DNA of 20,923 nt. It comes from Baffinella frigidus (lineage: Eukaryota > Cryptophyceae > Cryptomonadales > Baffinellaceae). Shown in pieces: positions 7,019 to 13,296 of this stretch. The stretch is taken from NCBI GenBank assembly GCA_026770585.1, contig MU646310.1:620613-641535 (forward strand), written 5' to 3'. Both the position numbers and the translations under genes were made by a program. How positions within the stretch are numbered: position 1 is the first letter of the stretch; each line of letters starts with the position of its first letter. Below the pieces are notes generated by a model, which searched no databases, had not been told where the DNA came from, and saw nothing but the letters and a program-made list of their open reading frames with translations.

Positions 7019-7021
7019 CAG

Positions 7022-7104
7022 GGGTTTCTGGAGTTTCTCCAGAGCAGCGACGCGATCCTCTCCCTCAACCTCGACCAGTGGAAGAGCTTCATGCAGTTTT
7101 CTCG
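7022..7104 (+). CDS. DCN1: DCN1-like exon c
   Basis: It encodes GFLEFLQSSDAILSLN followed by LDQWKSFMQFS and two bases of an Arg codon. The FL.FL......I..D.W..F..FS pattern matches the second helical block of the DCN1 PONY domain, where the conserved D.W supports cullin contact. The acceptor is CTCGGCAG|GGG (phase 0) and the donor TCTCG|GTGCCC at 7105 (phase 2); the next exon supplies G to complete CGG (Arg). Degenerate copies of its 3' half follow at about 7238, 7664 and 8165. Confidence 0.83.
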
Positions 7105-7237
7105 GTGCCCGCCCCCCTCCATATCCACACTCTAGGCGAGCCCGACTTCACTGCAGAGCCCCCCTCCATAACCGCACTCTAGGCGAGAGCCCGGGATTCT
7201 CGCGAGCACAGAGGTGGAGTTTAGGGTTCGGTTTTTT

Positions 7238-7318
7238 GGGTTGCCGCGATCCTCTCGCTCAACCTCGAGCAGTGGAAGAGCTTCATGCAGTTTTCGAAGT
7301 GCCCGCCCCGCCACACAC
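7238..7318 (+). repeat. Duplicate of exon c 3' half
   Basis: CGCGATCCTCTCGCTCAACC and following TCGAGCAGTGGAAGAGCTTC through CAGTTTTCGAAGTGCCCGCC repeat exon c codons AILSLN(L)EQWKSFMQFS and its donor region. The base before the donor has changed (TCTCG|GTGCCC to TTCGAA|GTGCCC). A family K element begins directly afterwards at 7319. It is an intronic exon-edge copy and probably not used. Confidence 0.75.
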
Positions 7319-7499
7319 CCACACGAGGCTATCCATGCGAACAGATTCATAAGTTAATTATTGGATTATTGCCCAGGAAACACGCCAAAAGCCAGCATTT
7401 GATCACGTTTCCGTACGGACATCCGTACGGAAACGTGATCATTTCCCCACAAATTTTAAAATGTCCTTTTATTCTGTTCGCATGAATAGCCTCGTGTGG
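7319..7499. mobile_element. Family K foldback element, copy 1
   Basis: The ends are CCACACGAGGCTATCCATGC and GCATGAATAGCCTCGTGTGG, with CGAACAGA / TCTGTTCG extending the arms. The centre has a 40-nt hairpin (7401-7440) with 18-bp arms, GATCACGTTTCCGTACGG and its complement. It is inserted at the exon c donor-edge duplicate. Confidence 0.85.
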
Positions 7500-7504
7500 A
7501 CAGC

Positions 7505-7615
7505 TGCGTCCAAAAGGGTTTTCTGAATAACCCACACCGGGATGATCCATAGCCCCTACGGTAGGCAATACCGTAGGGGCATAGGGGGGTTCCTACGGAC
7601 ACGGCAACGAAAAAT
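7505..7615. mobile_element. Family C-like element, divergent
   Basis: AAAAGGGTTTTCTGAATAAC, CCCCTACGGTAGGCAATACC and GGGGCATAGGGGGGTTCCTA correspond to the 9653-9812 element. The ACACAGCGG termini are replaced, leaving a weak AAAAATCCGCCCGAATCGGG right flank. Confidence 0.65.
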
Positions 7616-7659
7616 CCGCCCGAATCGGGCCTCTCTCAGGGCTTTAGTGTTATTAGGGT

Positions 7660-7761
7660 TTCCAGCATCCTGCCCCCCAACCTTGATCAGTGGAAGAGCT
7701 GCCTGCTGTTTTCTAGGCCCGCGCCCCTCCCTATCCCCACTCTGGGCGAGACCCCCTCCCT
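7660..7761 (+). repeat. Second degenerate duplicate of exon c 3' half
   Basis: CCAACCTTGATCAGTGGAAG and AGCTGCCTGCTGTTTTCTAG, followed by GCCCGCGCCCCTCCCTATCC, repeat the LDQWKS(C)..FS region. The donor GT is lost (CTAG|GC). CCCCACTCTGGGCGAGA recurs here, at 7942-7960 and at about 7973-7990. Family K copy 2 follows directly. Confidence 0.7.
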
Positions 7762-7940
7762 CCACACGAGGCCAACCAGGCGAACAGAATAAAAGGGACT
7801 TTTAAAGTTTTGTACTGAAATGGTCACGTGTCGCGGCGCTGAGCGCTGCGACTTGTGTAAAGTCGCTGCTTTTCATCTCAAAATTACTACACACGTTTAC
7901 AATCGACTTTTATTATGTTCGCATAGGTAGCCTCGTGTGG
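7762..7940. mobile_element. Family K foldback element, copy 2
   Basis: It runs from CCACACGAGGCCAACCAGGC to GCATAGGTAGCCTCGTGTGG, with AACAGAATAAAAG / CTTTTATTATGTT inner arms. The interior differs from copy 1 and carries AATGGTCACGTG and ATTACTACACACG, modules also seen in families H and I. Confidence 0.83.
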
Positions 7941-8029
7941 CTATCCCCACTCTGGGCGAGATCCCCTCCCTATCCCCACTCTGGGCGAGACCCCCTCCCT
8001 GTCCCCACGCCGCAGGATCTCATCGCGGC

Positions 8030-8150
8030 GAGTATTTATGATAAATACGCACATGCAACGAAATTTACCACACACATCGATCGTACTAGTAGTTATTAAA
8101 ACATGTGTGTGGTAAATTTCGTTGCCATGGCGTATTTATCATAAATACTC
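8030..8150. repeat. Foldback with GAGTATTTAT termini
   Basis: GAGTATTTATGATAAATACG and CAACGAAATTTACCACACAC pair with GTGTGTGGTAAATTTCGTTG and CGTATTTATCATAAATACTC. It is flanked by GGATCTCATC and GATGAGATC, which are themselves complementary. Immediately downstream, 8165-8180 (ATGCAGTTTTCCAG) is one more copy of the exon c 3' edge. Confidence 0.85.
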
Positions 8151-8342
8151 GTCCGGATGAGATCATGCAGTTTTCCAGGCGAGCGCCCCGCCCCCCACCT
8201 GGTGGACCACGAACCTTTCATCAAAAGTGAACTTGCCTTGATGCAATTAACTTTAGAGATTTTCTGGCCCTGTTCCCCCTCGAGGTGAGGCACCCCCCTC
8301 GGCAGTCTGGTAGGTTGAGGCACCGCGGAAGTTGTCCGTGAC

Positions 8343-8447
8343 TATCCCTTAAGTGGCCATGCCGTCAAATTTGACGGCCAAGCGGTCATAGGCAGGTCCT
8401 AGGGCCCTACGGTAGGGCGTATGAGCCTACTGGCCACTTGAGGAATA
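8343..8447. mobile_element. Family A MITE, copy 2
   Basis: It has TATCCCTTAAGTGGCCATGC and GGCCACTTGAGGAATA ends and the standard GGTCCTAGGGCCCTACGGTA core. It lies in the long intron between exons c and d. Confidence 0.88.
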
Positions 8448-8464
8448 ATACGATCACCTGTTTG

Positions 8465-8760
8465 GCATGTGGCGTGTCCCGCGTGTCGTAGCGCTCACGC
8501 GGGTTGGCTCGCGGACTATTGTAAAGTTGACATGCTGGGTGTGCGGTACAAATCAGTCAACCTTGGAGCGTGGAAGAGCACGGACACGTCACCTCGTAGC
8601 GTTAGTCCAAGCTCTGCCAGAGTTAATCTGGTCTCCTCAAAATGAGGAGACCGGACGTAGATTTCTCCGTTTTCTGGTACACATCCGCCCACGTTTGGTG
8701 AGAACCCGATCAGTCAACCCGACTGAGGCAGAGCTAGAGCTCGCTGGCGGGGGGTGTTAT
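8465..8760. repeat. Dispersed repeat L, copy 2
   Basis: It shares several blocks with 2006-2190 (ACATGCTGGGTGTGCGGTAC, TCACGCGGG, GAGGCAGAGCTAG). Inside is the hairpin GGTCTCCTCAAAATGAGGAGACC (8629-8651). No supported coding content. Confidence 0.6.
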
Positions 8761-9009
8761 GTCGGCGCCTAACTTCTTCCCTGTCTACGCACACGGGTTA
8801 CTCGAAAGCCAGAACACACACCGTCCCAGGATCTGCCTAGGACCGCAGGGGGTCTATGTGGACCCCCTCGAAACTGAACATCGCCGCCGAGTGGCTCCAG
8901 GACCCTGAACCTTCAAACCCTCAACCTGAGCTCCAAACCCCTAGACCCTCGACCCTACATCCTGGACCGTGCACACGAGTGAGGAACCCCAGTGCATGTG
9001 TGGGTGGAT
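8761..9009. other. Unassigned intronic sequence with sparse CCCTGAACC
   Basis: The first part is unique. From about 8900, scattered CCCTGAAC, CCCTCAAC and CCCTAGAC heptamers look like eroded telomeric repeat. No gene seen. Confidence 0.5.
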
Positions 9010-9105
9010 GCGCACCCTAAAGTGGACGCTCACTCTAAAGTGGACGCGCACCCTCAAGTGGACGCTCACCCTAAAGTGGACGCGCACCATAAACCCTGAA
9101 CCCTC
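9010..9105. repeat. 18-bp tandem repeat CGCACCCTAAAGTGGACG
   Basis: Four to five head-to-tail copies of (C/G)C(A/T)CACCCTAAAGTGGACG lie here, followed by CCATAAACCCTGAACCC. The unit embeds a CCCTAAA heptamer, so it may derive from telomere-like sequence. Confidence 0.8.
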
Positions 9106-9127
9106 ACCGGGTGGAACAGGGACGTGA

Positions 9128-9131
<4 letters not shown>

Positions 9132-9182
<51 letters not shown>
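9132..9182. repeat. (CT)n microsatellite
   Basis: About 25 uninterrupted CT dinucleotides follow GGGACGTGACATT. The pyrimidine-rich strand is the sense strand of the DCN1-like gene, upstream of its last exon. Confidence 0.95.
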
Positions 9183-9521
9183 ACACACTCACCCTCCCTC
9201 TCACTCACACTCTCTCCCTACCCAAACCTCGTGGGAACCGCAGGGACGTGGACGCAACGTGACATTCTCTCCCACTCTCTCTCCCTCACACACACACACA
9301 CTCTCTCTCTCTCTCTCACTCACTCTCCCACTCTCTCACTCACTCTCCCACTCTCTCACACACTCTCCCTACCCTAACCTTGTGGGAACCGCAGGGACGT
9401 GGACGCAACGTGACATTCTCTCCCACTCTCTCTCACACACACACTCTCTCTCTCTCTCTCTCTCACTCACTCTCCCACTCTCTCACACACTCTCCCTACC
9501 CTAACCTTGTGGGAACCGCAG
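9183..9521 (+). repeat. Minisatellite repeating the last-exon splice acceptor
   Basis: Large units contain CT/CA-rich sequence, then CTACCC(T/A)AACCT(T/C)GTGGGAACCGCAG and GGACGTGGACGC. Acceptor-like CCGCAG ends at about 9243, 9394 and 9521. Only the last is followed by the open coding sequence; the earlier ones continue AACGTGACATTCTCTCCCAC. An abbreviated CAGGGACGTGACATTCTC lies before the (CT)n at about 9118. This tandem array iterates the pyrimidine tract, acceptor AG and first 12 exon bases. Confidence 0.85.
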
Positions 9522-9651
9522 GGACGTGGACGCGGGGTTCTCAGGGTTCAGCGACGAAGACCCCTGGCCGAGCCTCTTCGACGAGTTCGTAACCTGGTCG
9601 AAGAACCAGCAGTCCTGGAAGGATAAGTTCCCCGAGAACAAGGACGCGTAG
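9522..9651 (+). CDS. DCN1: DCN1-like last exon d
   Basis: After CCGCAG, one G completes an Arg codon begun in exon c. The frame then reads DVDAGFSGFSDEDPWPSLFD, EFVTWSKNQQSWKDKFPENK, DA and stop TAG (9649-9651). The SDED.WP.L.DEFV.W motif is the signature C-terminal block of DCN1/PONY domains, where acidic residues and W contact the cullin. The extension of about 18 residues after the motif is lysine- and asparagine-rich. Codons are G/C-ending. A family C element starts two bases after the stop. Confidence 0.88.
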
Positions 9652-9652
9652 C

Positions 9653-9812
9653 CACACAGCGGACTTTGAAGGGATTTCTGAATAACCCCTACGCGATAAG
9701 ACCTAGGACCCTACGGTAGGCAACCCGTAGGGGCATAGAGGGGTTCCTACGGATAAGGTAACGGAAACTCGGACACTGAGCGCCCGAAAATCCCTTCGTA
9801 GCCCGCTGTGTG
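9653..9812. mobile_element. Family C foldback element, best copy
   Basis: Termini CACACAGCGG-ACTTTGAAGGGATTT and AAATCCCTTCGTAGCCCGCTGTGTG enclose the CCTAGGACCCTACGGTAGG core. It begins two bases downstream of the DCN1-like TAG, so the 3' UTR or polyadenylation region of that gene must lie within or beyond this element. Confidence 0.88.
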
Positions 9813-9814
9813 GG

Positions 9815-10012
9815 TGGTGGGACCTGTCGGGTTGACCCGCAACCGTCTAGCCGGTAGGACCGTAAGGATGAGCCGCAACCGTCTGTAGGGCCTTTGGGGT
9901 TGAGCCGCAACCATTTGTGGGAACTTGAGGGTTGAGCCGCAGGACCTTTGGGTCTGAGCCGCAGGACCGAGGGACCTTTGGGTGTAGGACCTTTGGGGTT
10001 GAGCCGTGCGCT
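9815..10012. repeat. Degenerate tandem repeat (GGGTTGAGCCGCA.. / GGACCTTTGGG)
   Basis: Variable-length units combine TTGAGCCGCAACCGTCTGTA, with variants, and GTAGGACCTTTGGGG; about six units are seen. Open frames here (PKGP-like on the minus strand) are by-products of the repeat. Confidence 0.75.
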
Positions 10013-10043
10013 CGGTTTCATGCACCGCAAGCGCGCGCGCTGC

Positions 10044-10163
10044 TACAGAGGTACCTCGCTCATAAGAAACCGCGCCCCCCTAGGACCACCATGGGCCCGA
10101 GGCATAGGCCTACTGTAGGGTCCTAGAGGAGGGGCGATTTCTTATGAGCGAGGTACCCCTGTA
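10044..10163. mobile_element. Family B MITE, copy 1, with 19-bp flanking duplication
   Basis: The ends are TACAGAGGTACCTCGCTCAT and ATGAGCGAGGTACCCCTGTA. The inner arms AAGAAACCGC(G) and TTTCTTA pair around GGGCCCGAGGCATAGGCCTA. It is flanked by identical 19-bp direct repeats, CCGCAAGCGCGCGCGCTGC, at 10025-10043 and 10164-10182. Confidence 0.9.
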
Positions 10164-10182
10164 CCGCAAGCGCGCGCGCTGC

Positions 10183-10315
10183 GACAGCCTGCTGTAGCCC
10201 GTCTAGCTGTAGTTACCTGGTGTGTCACATGTACCCCAAGGAGGGTTGCTCTGCCTGTCACTGGATATAACTGCCTTACCTGGTGTGGCGCCGCAGCGGC
10301 ACCACACGCTCAGAG
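10183..10315. other. Unassigned spacer
   Basis: About 130 bp with a small GTGGCGCCGCAGCGGCACCAC hairpin; otherwise nothing identifiable. Confidence 0.5.
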
Positions 10316-10419
10316 TATCCCTTAAGTGACCGTAGGGTGAATATTCACCCTAACTCGCCCTAGGCAGGTCCTAGGACCCTACCGTAGGGTGTATGAGCCT
10401 ACTGGTCACTTAAGGGATA
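10316..10419. mobile_element. Family A MITE, copy 3
   Basis: TATCCCTTAAGTGACC and GGTCACTTAAGGGATA are perfect inverted termini. The inner GGGTGAATATTCACCC palindrome replaces the usual AAATTTG centre, as also in the reverse copy at 20475-20578. Confidence 0.92.
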
Positions 10420-10469
10420 GGTAGAGTGGGGAACTCCAACGCTGTTGCGCCACACTCGCAGAGTGCAGG

Positions 10470-10590
10470 TGCAGGGGTATCTCGCTCATAAGAAACTGCC
10501 CCCCCCCTAGGACCAAACTAGGGCCCCAGGCACAGGGCTACTGTAGGGTCCTAGGGGGAAGCGCTTTCTGATGAGCGAGGTACCCCTGTA
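10470..10590. mobile_element. Family B MITE, copy 2
   Basis: The ends are TGCAGGGGTATCTCGCTCAT and ATGAGCGAGGTACCCCTGTA. A 21-bp direct repeat, GTAGAGTGGGGAACTCCAACG (one mismatch), occurs at 10421-10441 and 10588-10608. It brackets the element plus 28 bp of additional sequence. Confidence 0.88.
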
Positions 10591-10660
10591 GAGTGGGGAA
10601 CTCCGACGTGGCCTCCCAGGCAGGGTAGATGGTGGCCTGTCTGCGTTTCGGTGTGTACTG

Positions 10661-10765
10661 TATCCCTTAAGTGCCCATGCCGCCAAATTTGAGGGCCAAG
10701 AGGTCCTAGGCAGGTCCTAGGGCCCTACCGTAGGGCGTATGAGCCTACTGGGCACTTGAGGGATA
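10661..10765. mobile_element. Family A MITE, copy 4
   Basis: TATCCCTTAAGTGCCCATGC to GGGCACTTGAGGGATA with the GGTCCTAGGCAGGTCCTAGG core. Confidence 0.9.
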
Positions 10766-10817
10766 TCTAACACATGCGCTACAACAACCCGGGAATCCTG
10801 CACGGCGCCGTGCACCT

Positions 10818-10942
10818 TACAAGAGTACCTCGCTCATAAGAAACGCCCACCCCCCTAGGACCACCATAGGGCCCTAGCTAGGCATGGTCCCTACTGTATG
10901 GTCCTATGGGGGGCGGTTTCTTATGAACGAGATAGCCCTGTA
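10818..10942. mobile_element. Family B MITE, copy 3
   Basis: TACAAGAGTACCTCGCTCAT to ATGAACGAGATAGCCCTGTA, with mutated termini. The inner arms AAGAAACGCCCACCCCCCTA and GGGGGGCGGTTTCTT are kept. It is flanked by related GTGCACC/ATGCACC sequence. Confidence 0.87.
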
Positions 10943-10957
10943 CATGCACCGGCGTGT

Positions 10958-11088
10958 AGGAGGTCTAGTTAAAATCCATCCGGAAAATGCTCGTATGAGC
11001 GGCCGACACGGGGTACAGTCGGTGGCGTAATGCGTAGCATGTGCGGCGCTGACGCTGGTTGTTTGGCAATAAATTATCAATCTCTCTG
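10958..11088 (-). repeat. Family J dispersed repeat, copy 2 (inverted)
   Basis: The reverse complement matches 5058-5190 and 11970-12100 over about 130 bp (AGAGAGATTGATAATTTATT to CCTCCTA). The flanks contain CACCGGCGTG on both sides (10948-10957 and 11089-11098), a possible 10-bp target duplication. Confidence 0.8.
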
Positions 11089-11261
11089 CACCGGCGTGCA
11101 CCGCCGCGCCTCTCACTCCACCCTGTACATGTGTTGTGGATATCTAGGCTCTAGGGGCACCTGAGGATGCAAGGTTATGAGGACTTCAAAGTAGATTCAC
11201 CGTCGGCGTCTGCTAAGTGGTGCAAAGCCAGGCTTTGGGATTGAACCAAAGGTTTCAGTCC

Positions 11262-11560
11262 TGTAAGTCCTTTAGGTTTTCATTTCGCCCAACATATGCC
11301 AACGACACACCCTTCCGTAGGATTTCTAGAAAGGGTCTGCAGAGAAAGCATTTTTGCTTTCGGATCGCGTTTTCCCTTCAGGTCCTTCAGGTTTTGATTT
11401 CTCCCAACATAGCCCAACGACACGCCCTTCCGTAGAAAGGATGTGCAGAAACAACATTTTTGCTTTCGGATCGCATTGCGCTCCCCAGTGCAGAAACTTG
11501 CGAGGAGGGGATAGAGGGAGGTTCTCTTGGGGTGCTTGAGTTACCCCAAAGGACCGTGCT
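11262..11560. repeat. Family P repeat, two tandem copies
   Basis: TCCTT(T/C)AGGTTTT(C/G)ATTTC(G/T)CCCAACATA, then CCAACGACAC(A/G)CCCTTCCGTAG and GCATTTTTGCTTTCGGATCG, occurs twice about 115 bp apart. It is followed by CAGTGCAGAAACTTGCGAGG and AGGTTCTCTTGGGG. Copies of the same order lie at 18145-18345 and, truncated, at 16133-16205. No terminal inverted repeats or coding frame. Confidence 0.8.
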
Positions 11561-11760
11561 CGCCCACACACCAAACCCCAGTCAGCCTTTATGAGGCGCA
11601 TGGTATCCCATGGTTAAAATGTAGGAGCTCCAACCACGGATACCCCACAAGATTGCAAAAGGTGAGAGGGATTGTGTGGGGGGGGGGGGTGAGATCAACC
11701 AGACATCAAAGATGAAAGGGGAGAGCAGGGGTTTCCCCCAATGCACGGACGTTCATAGGC
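11561..11760. other. Unassigned spacer
   Basis: About 200 bp with short repeats of GGTATCC/GGATACC around 11601-11645 (GGTATCCCATGGTTA and AACCACGGATACC are complementary) and a poly-G run at 11680. No gene seen. Confidence 0.5.
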
Positions 11761-11910
11761 TAACGGCCTGAAAATGGGGTAGTTAGGCATACGGCATTGC
11801 CTAGGACCTGCTACCGTAGGCCGAGGGATCCTAGGACTAAAAAGTCTCGGCCTACGGTAGGAGGTCCTAGGCAATGCCGTAGGCCTAACTACCCCATCTT
11901 TAGGCCGTTA
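11761..11910. repeat. Near-perfect 65-bp-arm hairpin (family F)
   Basis: TAACGGCCTGAAAATGGGGT onward to ACCGTAGGCCGAG (11761-11825) pairs with CTCGGCCTACGGTAGG onward to CATCTTTAGGCCGTTA (11846-11910) with few mismatches. The loop is 20 nt. It carries the CCTACGGTAGG motif and CTAGGACTAAAAAG, resembling the family E loop region. Confidence 0.9.
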
Positions 11911-11969
11911 CCCTATTAACGTCAGCAAGGTTCGAGGGAGATCCAAGCGTCAGAAAGCAACAATAGCAA

Positions 11970-12100
11970 GAGAGAGATTGATAATTTATTGCCACACAAC
12001 CAGCGTCGGCGCCGCACATGCTACGCATTGTGCCACTTACTGTGCCCCGTGTCTGCCGCTCATACGGGCATTTTCCGGATGGATTCTCATTCCACCTCCT
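11970..12100 (+). repeat. Family J dispersed repeat, copy 3
   Basis: It matches 5058-5190 closely from AGAGAGATTGATAATTTATT to TTCCACCTCCT and is preceded by extra GA dinucleotides. Confidence 0.82.
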
Positions 12101-12174
12101 ACAACAACAGCAAGACATCAACACAAAGGTGGCTGTACAGAATGTGCAAGACACATGGAGACCGACCCCATAAG

Positions 12175-12450
12175 GGTTTGCGTTTTACGGTGTACGGTGT
12201 ACGGTGTACGGTTTATGGTTTATGGTTTATGGTTTATGGTTTATGGTTTAGTGTTTAGGGTTGAGGGTTGAGGGTTGAGGGTTTGGGTTTTCAGATTTAG
12301 GGTTGAGGGTTTGGTATTTAGTGTTTAGGATAGGGTTGAGGGTTTAGGGTTTAGGGCTTTGGTTTTAGGGTTGAGGGTTTAGGGCTTCGTGTTTAGGGTT
12401 TTCTGGGGTTTAGGGTTTAGGGGTAGGGTTTAGGGCATAGGGTTCAAGAA
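12175..12450. repeat. Telomere-like array, G-rich on +
   Basis: It opens with (GGTTTAT)n and GGTGTAC variants and passes into GGTTGAG and TTTAGGG heptamers. Its orientation is opposite to all arrays before 9.1 kb. On the minus strand it is CCCTAAA, i.e. pyrimidine/C-rich in the sense of the putative minus-strand gene at 13.3 kb. Confidence 0.9.
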
Positions 12451-12472
12451 AGCGCCCCCCCCCCAGGATCCT

Positions 12473-12530
12473 ACAGGGACACCTTGCTCATAAGGAAGCG
12501 CCACCCCCTAGTACCCTACGGTAGGTACTA
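12473..12530. mobile_element. Family B half element
   Basis: TACAGGGACACCTTGCTCAT to CCCTACGGTAGG matches only the left half of family B. It is embedded in the telomere-like tract. Confidence 0.65.
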
Positions 12531-12554
12531 AACCCTACACCACTAAACCCTGAA

Positions 12555-12970
12555 CCCCAAAAGGGTTCACGGTTTACGGTGTGCGGTGTACAGTTGAGGG
12601 TTTATGGTTTAGGGTTACGGTTTGAGGTTTAGGGTTAGGGTTTAGGGTTTGGGGTTTAAGGTTGAAGGTTTAAAGTTGAGGGTTGAGGGTTGAGGGTTTT
12701 GTGTTGGTTTTGTATTGTTTATTGTTTAATATTTAGTGTCTTGGGTTTAGGGTTTAGGGTTAAGGGTTTAGGGTTAGGGTCTAGGGTTTAGGGTTCAGGG
12801 TTTATGGTTTATGGTTTATGGTTTTGGGTTTAGGGTTTAGGGTTCAGGGCTTCGGTTTTATGGTCGAGGGTGCACGGCTTCGTATTGAGGGTTTCGGGCT
12901 TAGGGTCTGTGTTTTCGGTTCTCGGGTGTAAGGTGTAGGGTGTAGGGTGTAGGGTTGAGGGTTGAGGGTT
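12555..12970. repeat. Telomere-like array, G-rich on +, degenerate
   Basis: About 400 bp of TTTAGGG, GTTGAGG, GTTTATG and GTGTAGG heptamers with clear 7-bp periodicity. It is continuous in character with 12175-12450 apart from a family B half element. Confidence 0.9.
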
Positions 12971-12997
12971 CCATGAGGCGCCCCCCCCCTAGAACCC

Positions 12998-13055
12998 TAC
13001 AGGGGTACACCTCGCTCATAAGAAAGGGCCACCCCCTAGTACCCTACGGTAGGTC
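12998..13055. mobile_element. Family B half element
   Basis: TACAGGGGTACACCTCGCTC to CCCTACGGTAGGTCC, the same truncated form and breakpoint as 12473-12530. The pair of half elements bounds the telomere-like tract. Confidence 0.65.
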
Positions 13056-13168
13056 CTCTTTCTCTTTCTCTCCTCTCTCGCTCTCGCTCTCTCCTTCTCT
13101 CTCTGTCTCCCTCCCTCCCTCCCTCTATCTCTATCTCTTTCTCTCTCGCTCTCTCTCTCCCCCTCCCT
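13056..13168. repeat. CT-rich low-complexity tract
   Basis: CTCTCT, CCCTCCCT and CTATCT motifs over about 110 bp, pyrimidine-only on the + strand. Hence purine-rich on the minus strand. Confidence 0.9.
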
Positions 13169-13296
13169 CCATGTCATGTTACTCCTGAGGCGTGCGCCGA
13201 TATTTATTAACGCCAACACGGCCGCCTTGTTCACACCCCGCCGATACACTACACGCTGCTCCTCCTTTGCACCAAATGCGCCGACCTGCCCCTCAC

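Larger units (their letters stand above)
4885..9651 (+). other. DCN1: Gene model: DCN1-like (DCUN1/PONY domain) cullin-neddylation factor, 3' part
   Basis: Four exons (4885-5034, 6606-6650, 7022-7104, 9522-9651) join in frame into about 135 codons ending at TAG 9649-9651. DCN1 proteins bind cullins through the acidic C-terminal (PONY) domain and promote transfer of NEDD8 from the E2. Diagnostic segments in order are FRTLYAFVFELLKPEGKK, FLEFLQ, LDQWKSFMQFS and DPWPSLFDEFVTW. The introns are 1571, 371 and 2417 bp, starting GTGCCG, GTGCGA and GTGCCC and all ending CAG. The N-terminal half of the domain is not identified and should lie upstream, in 1-4800 or off the window. Family assignment is by recognition of motifs, not a search. 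Confidence 0.78.

Noticed and set aside
9111-9504. Long Ser/Leu/Thr-His frames over the CT/CA arrays
   Set aside because: They are translations of dinucleotide and minisatellite repeats, not proteins.
9689-10030. Minus-strand frame with PKGP repeats
   Set aside because: By-product of the 9815-10012 tandem repeat running into a family C element.
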